Assembly (NCBI GenBank): GCA_963693085.1
Contig: OY856412.1
Location: 965,368,281-965,432,280 of the forward strand
DNA length: 64,000 nucleotides
DNA from: Alisma plantago-aquatica
Taxonomy: Eukaryota > Streptophyta > Magnoliopsida > Alismatales > Alismataceae
Reading direction: 5' to 3'
Program-made: the position numbers and the translations under genes
Shown here: piece after piece, positions 1 to 12,599 of the stretch
Numbering within the stretch: position 1 is the first letter of the stretch
Layout of the letters: the number at the start of each line of letters is the position of its first letter
The notes under the pieces: generated by a model
What the model saw: only the letters and a program-made list of their open reading frames with translations
What the model was told of the DNA's origin: nothing
The model's database searches: none

Positions 1-1177
1 TTGATTGATAAAAAAATTACTAGAAGTGTGTTTTAGAAATAAAGTAGAATCGACTTTTCCCATGACATAGCCATTGTCTAACAAAAAGTTCTTTAATTTC
101 TCGTACCAAGCTCGAGGTGCTTGTTTGAATCCATAGAGAGCTTTTTGCAACAAATAAACATGATTAGGTAGCTTGTCATTTTGAAAGCCTGGAGGTTGAG
201 AGCAACAAATACTTCCTCCTCGATTGTACCATTCAAAAGTGCACTTTTAACATCCATTTTATATAGCAAGAAATTTTTATAACTAGAAAAGGAAAGTAGC
301 ATTCTAATAGATTCAAGTTTAGCAACAGGAGCATAAGTTTCATCAAATCAATACCTTCTTATTAATTGTAACCTTGTGCCACTAACCTTGCTTTGTTCCT
401 TACCACCTTACCTTTCTCATCAAGCTTGTTGCGGTAGAACCACTTGGTACCGATGATTTTTCTATCACTTGGTCTTGGCACTAGAGTCCACACACGATTC
501 TTCTCAAATTGCTTTAGTTCCTCCTGCATGGCTAGGATCCACTCGTCATCTCCAAGAGCTTGTTTGATGTTCTTTGGATCTAGCTGTGAGATGAAGGCAC
601 TGTTTGTTTGTTCTTTGTTATAGGCAGCTTGTGTCTTCACTCTCTCAAATGGGTTGCCAATGATTAGCTCTTTGGGATGATTCTTTACAAAGTAAGGAGT
701 GGGATCCTTCTTCTCTTCATCTTCTGCTTCAACCACCTTCTTACCTTTTTTGTCGATGTTGAGGTCTTTCAAGATAGGAATTAAGTCATTTGCAACATCA
801 TTATCAACAACATTCTTTCCAACAATAGGTTTAGTTTCAATAAACTTGACATTAATAGATTCTTCAATTTTAGACAATTCAATATTGAAAAATCTATAAG
901 CCCTGCTTGTAGTGCTATAGCCTAGGAAGAAAGACTTGTAAGATTTCTGATCAAACTTGTCGAGAGAATCCTTCGTGTTTAAAACAAAACAAGGACATCC
1001 GAAAATGTGAAAGAAATCAATGGATGGCTTTCTACCACGCCATAACTCATAGGGGGTTTTCTTCAAAGAAGGATGTGTGAAAACTCGGTTCTGCACAAAA
1101 CAAACGGTGCTAACGACTTCGGCCCAAAACTTCTTAGGAATGTCATATTCAAGAATCATGGTCCTAGCCATCTCCTA
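1..1177 (-). pseudogene. copia integrase C-terminus and start of reverse transcriptase, broken
   Basis: After the stop at 1175-1177 the frame continues from MARTMILEYDIPKKFW. It carries the usual copia integrase C-terminal landmarks (TPYELWRGRKPS, HIFGCPCFVLN, FFLGYSTTSRAYRFFN). Reverse transcriptase then begins (DDEWILAMQEELKQFEKNRVW, NKARLVAQGYN). Two adjacent TAA codons near 363-368 end this frame. A further RT segment at 93-302 contains KMDVKSALLNG, in another frame, so there is a frameshift in between. The catalytic YVDD box lies beyond the window. Confidence 0.87.
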
Positions 1178-2263
1178 TAGCGACCTATTCTTTCTCTCTA
1201 CTACCCCATTTTGTTGAGGTGTACGAGGAGAAGGGAAATTATGCGAGTAAATAGATTTTTCACAAAACCACTCAAAAAGACCATTTTCAAACTCTCCCAC
1301 ATGATCACTACGGATAGAAACAATCCGGCAAGAAACTTTGTTTTCAACTCATTTACAAAAGCTTGAGAAAACATCAAGAGTATCACTTTTTGAAACGAGA
1401 AGGAAGTTCCAAGTATAACAAGAGAAATCATCGACAATCACAAGACAATACTTGGAACCACGAAGCATTTGAGTTCTCATAGGTCTGAATAGATCAATAT
1501 GAAGAAGCTCAAGAACTCTTTTGGAACTACGGACTCCTTTGGATTTGAAGGAGGACATGGTTTACTTGCCTTGTGTACAAGGTTGGCATTCCTCATCCTT
1601 TTCAAAATCTAATTTGGGAAGTCCCCGAACCAATTCCTTTTTGTGCAATTTCTTCATTTGATACATATTCACATGACCCAACTGGCAATTCCAAAGATAA
1701 ATATCATTTTTATCCACAACCAAGCATCTATCAAGTACGGGTTTTAGAGCATCAAGCACAATAACATAAAGATTACCATTTCTTGTTCTCTTATATGTGA
1801 CATTGTAAGTGAGGGAATCTAGAAGCAAACATTCTAAAGAAGTAAATAGAACAAGATATCCATTATCACAAAGTTGACTTACACTTATCAAGTTGTGATG
1901 TAGGCCATCAACAAGCAAAACATTTTTAATACAAAGCTCATTGCCTACAACACCCTCACCTATCACCTTATCCTTTTTGTCATCCCCAAAGGTTACCAAT
2001 CCTTCTTTCTTTTTCATGAATTTGTTGAAATGGTTGATTTCACCTGTCATATGTTTTGAGCAGCCACTATCAACAATCTACCTTCTTTTTACCTGCATGA
2101 AAGAAGGATTTCGGTACCCAACTCAAACATTGGGATCTGGGGTTAGCTTGGGGACCCATTTCATCTTTGGGTTGGTCCCCTTTGGCTTGTAAGGATAATA
2201 AGTAGAGTAATGATCATCACATTTACAATGAACACATACCATTGGATTCTTAGAGCCGGAAAT
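1178..2263 (-). pseudogene. copia protease and integrase (N-terminal and core), broken
   Basis: The protease active site reads VDSGCSKHMTG, with the DSG codons at 2063-2071. The codon two residues before it is TAG (2078-2080) where copia proteins usually have tryptophan. The GAG-pre-integrase / zinc region follows, with a partly lost HHCC motif (WNCQLGH, then CQPCTQGK). The integrase core shows VIVDDFSCY (first catalytic D), RSDHVGEFEN (second D) and PQQNGVVERKNR (catalytic E). In-frame stops lie at 1562 (TAA) and 1349 (TGA). Integrase joins the cDNA to host DNA; this copy is inactive. Confidence 0.88.
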
Positions 2264-3432
2264 CTATTCATGGAAGATAGAAGGCTCTACACTCTTCTTC
2301 TTACCCTTACTCTTGTTCTTGTTCTTACCTTTAGGACCAGTCCCATCATATCCTAAACTACTAGTACCAATTTGTTTGGTAGAGTGTTCTAGGACAGCAT
2401 TAAAGGATTTCTTTCCCGTAAGAAACTTTTGCAAAGTATCTCTTAACTTAGCATTATCATCACTAAGGTTAATGACAGTAGAAGATAAACTAGCAAGATC
2501 ATCTCTAGAATGCAATATGTCGGCCTCTAAATAGAGGGCTTTAGTATGAAAGGAATCACGTTCTAAAGCAGTGTTAGCTACCTCATTACATTGCAAAATA
2601 GGTCTAGATGATTGATCATTAACTTGAGCAAGCAACTTAGCATTTTTAGATTTAATCAAAAGAATTTCCTTTTGATAGACATGAATTTCTTTCTTCATAG
2701 CTTCATCAATGAGATTGAGTTCTACATTTTCAGTTTTAAGAACATCTATCTCATCTTGGCATCTTTGGTTATCTTCCTTAAGATCTGTAATAGTCTTAAG
2801 GTAGACACCATTCTCAACCTCTACTCCATTGTATTGAAGCTCAAGGTCAAGAAATTTCCCTTGCAAAGAATCTATGCTATCAAGGCGTAATTTTTCATTT
2901 TGATCAAGAATTTCAATTTTAGCATAAAGATCATATATTATCTTGCCTAATCTTTTCTTTTTAGATTTGCATTTAGTAAAAGATGACCAACAAGCATTGA
3001 GTAGACCAATAAGAGTTTCCTTAGACAACTCATTCAAATTGACTTCACTTACCTCACTTACCTCACCTACATCTTCACTTGTGGAGGCCAAGAGAGCAAG
3101 GTGGCATTTTCCATCTTCGGAGCTTGAAGAGATTGAGGAAGACTCCTCCCAAGCTGCATGAGCTACATCTTTGCTTCTTCTTTCTTTCTTCTCCATTCTA
3201 TTATATTTTCCTTCTCTCTTATACTCCTTTTCTTTCTTGTGGTTTCTCTTGTGATGGCTCTTCTTAGCCTTGGGGCAGTCACTCTTGTAATGGCCCTTTT
3301 AGCCACACTCATAACATCTAGGAGTTGATGAAGAAGGCTTCCCCTTGAAGTGTTTTCCCTTTGAGTAGTTTGCTTCATGCTCATTTGGGCCTTCATCTTC
3401 ACTTGAAGAAGGAGTAGGGGATTTGAGAGCAA
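2264..3432 (-). pseudogene. copia gag C-terminal part: zinc knuckle and coiled-coil linker, broken
   Basis: A CX2CX4HX4C nucleocapsid knuckle, CYECG-stop-KGHYKSDC, lies at about 3270-3320; the stop (3299-3301) sits inside the knuckle. It is followed by a basic stretch and an acidic serine run (SSSISSSSEDGK). After that come about 220 residues rich in L, E, K, D and N with heptad-like spacing, consistent with a coiled coil, then a basic GKNKNKSKGKKK tail before protease. The coiled-coil extension is typical of some plant copia Gags. All of this is in the same frame as the protease and integrase downstream. Confidence 0.82.
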
Positions 3433-3439
3433 GTTGTTG

Positions 3440-4166
3440 CTACCGAATCATCTCTTCAATTTGAGCTTTGAAGGTTGTCTCCTTGATCTTCTTGGACTCC
3501 TTCTCTTCTCTCTTTTCTTCTTCTTCTTGCTTATCAAGCCTTGGTTCATGGGCTTGAAGGTTGCCAACCAACTCCTCAGTTGAAAATTCACTAAGATTGT
3601 ACACTTCTTCAATGGATGTAACCTTGGGTTCCCATATCTTTGGAAGAGATCTTAAGATCTTGGAGTTGATAGTGTCTTTGTCCATCACACTACCAAGGGC
3701 TGCCAATCCATTGATGATTACATTGAGCCTTGTGTACATATTCAGTACTCTTTCATTCTTGCCCATATTAAAGTTCTCAATAATACCACCAAGCATATAT
3801 GTAGATCTTGGCTTCCTTCACTTGCTATGTTCCTTCATAGGTGACACAAAGCTTGTTCCAAATCTCATGCGCAGTGTCCCAAGAGGAGATCCGATTGAAA
3901 TCAGATGGGGTGAGGGCTGCATAGATGATGCTCACTATTTGGTATTGAGTTGAGCTTGCTTCATTTGGGTTTCCATCCATGTGGAGATTTTCCCCCTTTG
4001 GATCTTCATACTTGAGGTGCACCCCCTTCCACATCTCATAGCTCACACCTTGGAGGTTAAAAAATATTCTTCTCTTCCAATAGAGGAAGTTGGTGTCGTC
4101 GAAGACTGGAGGTCGCATGGAGAAACTTACTTCCAAGTTGAGGGATCCAAGTGCTAAATCACCCAT
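3440..4166 (-). pseudogene. copia gag N-terminal part (UBN2-type capsid), broken
   Basis: The first segment starts at an ATG at 4166, 39 bp past the PBS, with the early capsid features of plant copia Gag: a YWKRRIFFNLQG segment, followed by WDTAHEIWNKLCVTYEGT. A stop and frameshift near 3810-3825 separate it from a second segment (3440-3796), which carries the rest of the UBN2-like capsid (NLSEFSTEELVGNLQAHEPR) and a lysine/glutamate-rich tail. Gag forms the cytoplasmic virus-like particle. The tail ends at a TAG where glutamine would be expected from the CAA run that follows. Confidence 0.85.
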
Positions 4167-4204
4167 CTTCTCCTACTTGTAGAAGTAACTTGGAGAAGAC
4201 ATGA

Positions 4205-4214
4205 TCTGATACCA
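4205..4214 (-). other. Primer-binding site (initiator tRNA-Met)
   Basis: Minus strand reads TGGTATCAGA, the usual plant copia primer-binding site complementary to the 3' end of initiator tRNA-Met, 2 bp from the LTR end. Confidence 0.88.
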
Positions 4215-4985
4215 CTTGTTGGATCAAGGGATCTAGAGGGGGGTGAATAGAGCTTCACAATTCTCACAAAATGGATTAGACCACCAAATTATATTAAGTG
4301 TAGTAACTTAAACAAAATAGCAATTTGATGTCTTAACTAGCAAGCATAGCAAGGATGAGAGACAAGGAAGAGCATGAACTCAGACAAGATGGTTTAGAGT
4401 GGTTCCACATCCTAACTAGGAGCAATGTCAATCCACTACCTAGAGGTGGTTAATCTCTAGGATTTGCAATCTTGGTACTCCTATATTCTATCATAAGATT
4501 ACAAGACAAAACCACATACATCCAAGGGCTTAGTACCTCAAGCAAGAATCTTCAACCTATAAAAGGAGCTTATCTACTTTGAACCATGGAGTCTTCAGCC
4601 ATCAACATGGACTTACCCACTCCTTCTTCAAGTCTTTGGCCTTCAAGGGATTACCTATTCTTCTTGAGTGTCGTCTTGCCTATCTACTTCATTTGGAGAT
4701 CCAAAACACCATGCTTTCTTCAACCTTGAAGAACAACAACTCCTTCACTCAGAGAAGATCTTCAACCTTTTCTTCAAAAGGAAAGAGGGTAGGAAAATGG
4801 AGGTGGAGAGCTTTACATCAATACATGGAGTAGCTCTCTTACAAAAGAACATATCTCACTCATACTCACAAATTTGACTTGAAGGTAGAGAGAGAAAGGG
4901 GCTCAAAGGGTTAGAACACTCTCAACTAGGCTAGGACCAAGCATGTAGTGAATGACCAACCTTAGAATGAACTCCAAGAGGTCCT

Positions 4986-4992
4986 ATTTATA
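4986..4992 (-). promoter_or_regulatory. TATA box of the copia LTR
   Basis: Minus strand reads GCTATAAATAGG, a strong plant TATA element. It lies roughly 140-360 bp downstream of the dyad array in the same LTR, as expected for a U3 core promoter. Confidence 0.7.
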
Positions 4993-5125
4993 GCTTAGGG
5001 TGCCCCTTTGGGTTGGGGTACACTTTGGGCCGAAATATAGCCATTTTTGTTCAAAACCACGACTCTATTTTTTATCATATATCTCACCAATGGTCACAAT
5101 CACTTTTTCTACAAATTCCATACAG

Positions 5126-5350
5126 TACAATCGGTCAAGTTTCAATAAAGGTAACTTGACCGATAGAGTAAAAGACAAAGCCGATTTTCAAACCATCGGT
5201 CGAGTTTGTCCTGAGGAAACTCGACCGACCAATGAAAATCGAATTGGTCAGTTACTCGATCGGTCGAGTTCTGTGAAACCACAACTCGACCGATGCACTC
5301 TTCAGAGAATTGATCCAACAGGATCAGTCGAGATTCAAACTCGACCGATT
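5126..5350. repeat. ACTCGACCGAT dyad array in copia U3
   Basis: About eight copies of ATCGGTCGAGTT or its complement AACTCGACCGAT, some with one change, occur in about 225 bp. They are arranged mostly as facing pairs separated by 13-30 bp, so the transcript or single strand could fold into several hairpins. The array lies immediately upstream of the TATA box. Its function is inferred: possibly enhancer-like. Confidence 0.8.
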
Positions 5351-7726
5351 GACTGCCTGTGATCAATTTTCTAAAGTGCATCAAAAGTGATTAAAACTTG
5401 GTGTTTAGTGTCCCAATCAATTTTCTCATATTAGTTATAAGCCAATTCATCAATACAAGTGTTTATAAAATATTCTAAGGTCATTTACATGGATTTCCCA
5501 AATTACACACTTGTATAGCTTTTGGCTTGAACTTGAGCAAATTAGGGCTTTTGATTTTTGATCCTTCTCATGTACCTAACACCTAAAATCAATCTTGAAT
5601 ACACACATTAGATACATATGAATGGAATGGTTAAGTCATTATCAAAATATGGACAATGTATAACCTCTAGGTCAGCACTGTATACATGCATGGCCAGAAG
5701 AAAGTGAAGAGATTGACAGTGAGGAAGAAAAGAAAACGTCTCTTATGCAAATTTCAAATAGTCAGATCATCTGAGATTAAGTTATGACAACAAAGATGTG
5801 AGAACCTGTTACAGTAAATTAGATTACTCAAAACATAAAGTATAATCGATCACTAATTAATCACATTCCCAAAAATATGGGTAAATTAAAACTGATTTCA
5901 ATGTCAGCACCTGTTTAGAAATATTTGCATAAGAGCCCAACATCTTTCTTATATCCATACTATGCGAAGAATTTGATATAAATTTGTTTATCATCTTAGC
6001 CACAACATATATACACATGATAATAATATTTGTGTATGCCACCCAAACAAGCATTAACATGCTAACAAAATTCTAATTCGTTTGAAACACCATATACAAA
6101 CTTTTTGCTGCCCGAACCTGAGAGTATAGGTACAACTCTAGGACACACTAGACATCTAATCAACTTTCTCAAAGATTCATTACTATAGCTCCTCTTTGCT
6201 TCCACATGTTTGTTTTCGTCACTTCCGATTACCTAAAAAATATGGCGAACCACAAGGGTGAGACCCATGTCCCAACAAGAGATATAACCTCCAACAACAT
6301 TTATTGATTCCAACATTTTTAGGTAATGAGACAGTTTAAGCAGTTTAATCATATATAACAAATAAGCTCAACAACATTGATGATTAACAAAATACATAAA
6401 GGAGTAGATAATAACTATCTTCATTAAGCAGACTATTCTCATATCCCTATTAATAGTATAAGGAGTCTAGCAACATGAATAAGTCTAGTATCATATGCAC
6501 AGCTAACAACATCAGCATGTCTAACAGGTCGAACATATCAACATCATAAGAAGAGATACAACATAAGCACACTATCTGGATAAGCATGATTAGTAGTATA
6601 TGCATCTCTAATTACAAAGGCATAGATAGAATTATAACCATAAGCATCCCTGACATCACGAATATGTCTAGTAACACCACATGGCTATCAATATTGGCAT
6701 CTCAAATAAAGGGAACAGATCTATATCATAAGTAGAACTAACATCATAGCACAATGAACTGCATAGGCATGATTAGTAGTTTAAGCATTTCTAATTACAT
6801 AGGCATGGCTAGCAATATTAAACATAGCTAGCAACAACACCTTAACCATCAGTGTTAGTATTTTTGACAGCATAAGCATGTTTATAACATGAGCATAACT
6901 ACAACATAAGCATATATATTATCTCTTATTGTACTATATATGATCTCAGTGAAAAGAAAGCAAACAAGGGTTATCATCCAATATGAAGTGTTGTGTATAA
7001 CCCTAAACAGATATGTTACACGGATGTCTTACATCTTTTATTATGCCCTGGGGAATTTGAGTCATACCATCCAAAGTCCAACTGACCCCTACGAAGGGCT
7101 ATTCGGTTCCATACAAGATCAAGGAGTGTCGATATCCTAAGATCTCTTCCCCTCAGTCAGTATGAGTAAAAAGGTAGTGACATATTAGTCAAAGATGCCA
7201 CCACAATGACATATAGTCACCTTGGTACGGGTCACGACGCTAGCATCTAGGGTATTCAAACACAATCATTGAGGTACAACTATAGTTGTCCTCTAATCAC
7301 ATCATGTTATAATCATCAATACATGACTGCAGCCGTTCTCAATCACATTACATGTACGAGGCATGACCATAGCCAACCTCCACAACCTACATTGTGGATG
7401 ACAAGGATATATCCTCAACCTACCACCCCCACATAATAGTATGCGCTCTGAGTTTCCCTTAGGAATACTTGTTTCACCATCCAACAAGTTCTGACACTGA
7501 AGATGGCTCTACGGCACAGTGAACTACATGATTAGACTTGCACTTGATTAGTTATGCCAATTGGGTGAATTAAGGTTGCATCAAACTAGTAGACATACAG
7601 ACCCTAATTCACTTCTAGCAAGCATATAAATATCACAACTACAAAAGATATAAAATGTGTGAAACATAATTTCTCTTCTCATCATCACATGGTACTATTC
7701 ACTTGCCATTCATGAGACCACACTAG

Positions 7727-7960
7727 TCATCATACTATCACAAGATATAAATCCTTTTTGCAATATCACATGGTATCAACCCCTATCAACACAAGATTAT
7801 TACACCTCATTTAGGGCTCAACCATGCCCAAAGGTCATTAAGACCATCATACTATCATACGATATAAATCCTTTTCACAATATCACAGGGTATCAACCCT
7901 TATCAACACAAGACGATTACACCTCATTCAGGGCTCAACCATGCCTAAAGGTCATTAAGA
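7727..7960. repeat. Two-unit tandem repeat of about 117 bp
   Basis: The block beginning CATCATACTATCA and running through GGGCTCAACCATGCC and AAAGGTCATTAAGACC is repeated once directly, with a spacing of about 117 bp (GATATAAATCC at 7744 and 7861). It lies inside the degenerate LTR. Confidence 0.8.
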
Positions 7961-8749
7961 CCACCATACTATTCCCTGCAAGATCATCATTATCTTTGCA
8001 TGCCTTATAACAAGGCTCAACAACATCACTTACATATAATACACCGTATCAACACAATATTGCATTAATGAGATAGGAGATATTCATAAACAATCATAGC
8101 AAGGTTATATTAACATTAAGAACATTCATTTATTACGTGTAAGGAATCTAGATATGATTAACCCTCATCATATTCATAATGCACATGTTTAGATAAGAAA
8201 GTATCAACCATGCGTCTATGATAACCACCATATTAAGGTTATGATCATATTAAGGAGGATATTCCACCATCATTCCATCATATAAGAATGCTAAACATGA
8301 ATACTCAACTTTATCTATTTGCATCAGAGTTAGGTTCAACATGATGAATTATATCAATGTTACTAATTAGCACTTATACCCAAACCCTAACTCGTGACAT
8401 CCCCATTGGATCATGGATGCATAAGGTGAAGCATCACCATCACATTCCATACTATTCTCAAGTATGAACCCACACATAAATCAAGGTGTAACCATTAGGT
8501 TATAGCATACTAGGGTTTCAACAATAATAAGAGAGTACTCCATGATTGTATTAATCATTCAAGGACTATTCATACTCAATTACCATCATTTAGTTATATT
8601 AAAGCTAGGTATAACAAGCTATACCTCATTAGGGTTACATATCAACACAATATGATTATCATCCCTTCTATTCATATGATTGAATAGGTAAGACTATCTT
8701 AGTAAGGGTAACCCTCCATTTGTTCCATGATCTTTCAACCCATATCTCC

Positions 8750-9570
8750 ATATCACTATGTCACCCAACCATTGGATGTTTAAAAGGTAAGACCATTGGT
8801 TGTTTACATAAGAAAACACCTTGAATGAATCATCTATAATGTTATTGAGTTGTGATCTATAAAAATCACCATTTAACCCTAGACTTCCTTTGATTAACAA
8901 TAATAAGGGTTTTGTTGAGAGTAGGATAAAACCCACAATCGACTGTTCATTTAGAACAAGCCATCCATTGTCAACAAGTAAGCTCCTTAAGTTGATCATA
9001 AAAAGGAAACCATATAAATCACATTATTAGTACCAACATATTACATCAGCCACCATTCCACTTTATTGGAGGAATAAGCATTAGATCATGACCATTGGGT
9101 CAAGTTCATATGTTAAAACCATCAATTGTAGTATAGGTCCGACCATTGCATTAAATGACCTAAGAAATCATTGGTTTAAGGCTTAATTGATGCTAAAACT
9201 ATATGATTAACTCACCATAGGTTTAGGAGACATGATCCACCATCATTAGTGACCATTAAGTCACCATAGGTTGTTAGATATGTACTATATTCATTAATCA
9301 ACATCAAATATTAAGCTAATGTCATCATTGATTGATAACATCAGTAGGGTACTTAATGGTTGATCATTAAACTTCTAATTGATCCAAAACCTGACCTAAG
9401 GGGGTGACCATAGGTTGTCACCATCATTTGACACCTTTGATTCCAACCATCAGTTGTCATGAAGACAACACCATAGGGTTGTTGCAATGGTACCATCATG
9501 GGTTTATAGAAGAAATCAGCTTTAAACCCTAAAATTGACCATTGGTTGATAGGTGCTTAGCACCATAGGT
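8750..9570. repeat. Diffuse CCAT(T/A)GGTTG motif cluster
   Basis: Repeated phrases such as ACCATTGGTTG, CACCATAGGTTGTCA and ACCATCAGTTGTCA recur every 30-80 bp inside the degenerate LTR, with some copies inverted. The position is comparable to the dyad array of the related younger LTR (54240-55865). The copies are not perfect dyads; this could be a decayed array. Confidence 0.5.
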
Positions 9571-10799
9571 TGTCAAACCAACCTGATCTGAGTCATATTA
9601 TACCTTAGGAATAACATACAAATGATCACATGTTCATCTAGAACTGAAATTATAATAGGGAACATTATAAAAATTGAAATCCAAGTCAAGCATAGCTTTT
9701 TAGTGCATGAATCATCATTTTCAAGCAAGAACATGAGCTAGCAAGCCTATGGTAAGCAATAAACATGGAAAAAGTTGTAAAACTTACCTCTAATAAGAAG
9801 ATAAACTCAAAAACAAAAGAAAACATGAGAAGGTAGGGTAGGAAATCCAAGCATAAGCTTTGAACTCGTCCATATAGCACCTTTCTTCATCAAATGAGAA
9901 AACCCTAAGCATAAGGAGCAACAAAGGTAGGGTTTTAGAGCTTTAGAGCAATTTCTACCATGTAACATCAAGGTACTGACCTGGATAAAGGTAGGACGAA
10001 GGATAATAAACAAATAAATGGAGGAAATAAGGGGATTCTTACTCTTTTAGATCAAGATCACTAGAAGGAAGATTTTCAAACCCTAAAAGGAAGTCAATTG
10101 CAACCATAGATTCTTTTTCTAAGAAGATCCCCTCTTTCTTATTCCTTGGACAAAAACTTCATAGCAGTACAGAGGGAGAATGAATTTCATAGAAGTAGGG
10201 AAGTGGTGGAAAGAAAATGGCTCATTTTAGTGCTTAGGGATAAGTATATGAAACTTTAAGATAAAGAAAAAAGAAAAAGTTGAAGTTCTAGTATCTTTCC
10301 AAGTGTCCATGGCCTTAAACCATAAAGAGTATACAAGCACAGACACAAGAATCTCCCCCACCATCCATAGAGACATGATTATCCCTCATTTCTTGAATTT
10401 CCAAGCAAAACAAATAATCCATTAGTTGATAGCTACTAAAGGTAGCTCATCCATGAAGGGGTAAATCCTAAAATACCCTTGAGGAAAATACCTTCAAACT
10501 AAGGTTTAAATAGGTGCCCCATGGATCAACAAGCTCAATAATAATGAGAGAATATACAAGGAACATAATTCAAGTGATAAATTGCAAAGAAAATCTCTCA
10601 ATTAGGTAAATTATAGTAAAGTCCAAAATGTGCATAAAATTGCATACGTTGCTCAAACAATGTGCAAATTGGACCAAATTTGAAACTTAAGCTTGTCTTA
10701 TGATTTCAAAGCATATCACAAGGTTATATTAGGGTTATAAGAATTAAATTATGATAATTAAGCTTGTTCAACTCATTAAGCAAGTTTAGGGGCCTTACA

Positions 10800-11690
10800 A
10801 AAGACATTGTTGAGAACTCTCATCTACTAGGTGGTTCGTCTAAGACACCCCCAAGATTCAAGGAAAAAGTGGACCGACTTAGTATACCAGGACTACTAGC
10901 TGTCAGTCAAATAAGAACAACTATCAATATCAAAACAAAAATGTGAGTTGCCAAAATCAAGGACAAAATCAAAGTCAGAATCTGACCAAGGATAAGAACC
11001 AGCCTGACATGATCGCTCAACTGTTCAGTTTTGTGAAAAGGCAAGCTTCAGCGAATGACCAGCTTACTCAAAGTGCCATCACCAACTCAGGAGTGTTAAC
11101 CACAATGCAAACTCAGATGGTCAACATGCAAACTCATCAAATATATATTAATCAACATCTATCCCGGCTGGCAGATCTCGTGAAAAATCCTTTAGCAAAG
11201 ATCCCATCTAACATAGAAACTGCAAAGATGGCTAGGCTCTGGTCAGGAAAAGTTGTAGAAAAACAACAAGAGGAGATCCACCATGAAAGAGAAAAGGTTG
11301 AGGATCCAAATGGTGTATAAGGATTTCTTTGTACTAAACCCATTGCATTAGAGGAGGAACATGAAAGGGAAGAGTTGACAAAGGAAGACAAGGCCTAAGA
11401 AAAGGACAAAAATAAGAAAGATGCAAAGGTTAAGAAGTCAGATCCCACCGAAGAGGTCTTTGCACAAAGAAATCCTTATACACCATGAGTCCCATTCCCC
11501 TAATCAAGGATCACCTAAAGAAAAGATATGAGAAATTCATGGAGTCAATAAAGAAGCTGCACCTAGATATTCTGTTTCTAGACGTGATTGAGGAAATGCC
11601 TATGTATGCCAAGTTCTTCAAAGACTTGATTACGAAGAGGAGGAGAGGTGATCAGGTTGAGACAGTACAACTAGCCTAGATGTCAAGTGC
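10800..11690 (+). pseudogene. Athila gag, C-terminal remnant
   Basis: The remnant starts abruptly at the LTR junction with KDIVENSHLL, matching the end of the Athila capsid region. A lysine/glutamine-rich linker with QMVNMQTHQIYINQHLSRLADL follows, then a frame-broken segment carrying the typical pre-protease phrase LDVIEEMPMYAKFFKDLITKRR (11560-11645). Stops occur near 11318, 11396 and 11488. The N-terminal capsid is absent. Non-functional. Confidence 0.8.
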
Positions 11691-12180
11691 TTTTGTTCAA
11701 GCTACCATTCCCACAAAGAAAAGGGACCCAGGAGTATTTACTATTCCTTTCAATGTTGGAGACAATGTAGAAAGAAATGGACTTGCTAATCTAGCATAAA
11801 GTATCAGTCTTATGTCCCTTTCTTTATCCCAAAGGCTTGGAATGATAGTAAAGATAGGTATGATAATTCATCTTGTTGATCACACCTTTACAAAGCCAGT
11901 AGGAGTGGTAGAGGATGTCCCAATCTGCATTGGAAGGTTATTTATACCTTGTGATATAGTGGTGATTGGCACTGTCAAAGATCCATCATGCCCCATGATA
12001 TTTGGAAGACCATTCCTCGCCACCGGGAGAGCCCTGATAGATGTCATGAAGGGAATCATTACTCTCCATGTGGGCAAAGATCACATTGATTTTTGTGTAC
12101 AAGACGCCATGAGAGGACCCTCTTTGTTTGAGTCTACCTATTTTATAGATAGCTATACTCGATATTGCGAGGAAGTATAA
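11691..12180 (+). pseudogene. Athila aspartic protease remnant
   Basis: An in-frame segment carries ISLMSLSLSQRLGM, VGVVEDVPICIGRLFIPCDIVVI and the highly characteristic Athila block IFGRPFLATGRALIDVMKG (11999-12055). The active-site loop, usually DLGA, reads NLA followed by a TAA at about 11797, so the catalytic aspartate codon is lost. Protease normally matures the Gag-Pol polyprotein. Confidence 0.85.
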
Positions 12181-12599
12181 GAAAGCAATGTGATATTCCA
12201 TCCTCTCATGAGACCCTTAAATAATATGGATTCAAATCTAGAAAATCCTGAAGTGGTTGAGATTTTGGATTACTTGAATCAACTTGAGGAGGAGGGTTGT
12301 AGTGATGAAGAAGGAACAATAGAAATTGTGATGCATGCCTCACTGGAATAGACACCAAAAGAAAAAGTTGCACCAGAACCAAAACCTGAGCTGAAGCAAC
12401 TGCATGAAGGGTTGAAGTATGGATTCCTTGATGATGAGGAGAGGAATCTGGTCATAGTTAATGTAGATATGACAGATGAATAAATGAAAAATTTGTTGAA
12501 AGAACTCAGACTACAAAGGAAAGCTATAGGATATTCTGTGGAGGATATCAAGGGCCTCAACCCAACTTTCTGCATGCACATAATAAATCTGGAGGAGAC

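Larger units (their letters stand above)
1..5581 (-). mobile_element. Ty1/copia retrotransposon, 5' part, truncated by the window edge
   Basis: Read on the minus strand the order is 5' LTR, PBS, gag, zinc knuckle, coiled-coil linker, protease, integrase and start of reverse transcriptase. Integrase before RT is diagnostic of Ty1/copia. RNase H and the 3' LTR lie beyond the left edge. Most conserved motifs fall in one frame interrupted by stop codons, plus at least two frameshifts (near 3810-3825 and between about 302 and 350), so this copy cannot encode a full polyprotein. The sublineage is not certain; the long coiled-coil gag extension is seen in several plant copia groups. Confidence 0.92.
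4217..5581 (-). repeat. 5' LTR of the copia element
   Basis: The minus-strand ends are TGTTAGG... and ...CCAACA, giving a 1365-bp LTR with short inverted termini TGTT/AACA. The inner end lies 2 bp from the primer-binding site. It contains a TATA box (4986-4992) and, just upstream of it in the transcription direction, an array of ACTCGACCGAT-type motifs. The second LTR lies outside the window, so LTR identity and target duplication cannot be assessed. Confidence 0.88.
5582..10799 (-). repeat. Degenerate chromovirus-type LTR, probably a solo LTR
   Basis: No coding region is visible in these 5.2 kb. The segment ends in GGGGCCTTACA, exactly where Athila gag sequence begins (10800), which fits an LTR insertion read from the minus strand as TGTAAGGCCCC... 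Blocks at about 6990-7200 and 7440-7560 match, in order and orientation, the Tekay-like LTR at about 52660-52860 and 53100-53220. Shared phrases include TTATGCCCTG.GGA, CTCAGTCAGTA and TTCCCTTAGGAA.AC.TGTTTCACCATC. The left boundary is not seen; the copia element at 1-5581 may have inserted into it. Short ORFs here are not credible genes. Confidence 0.62.
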
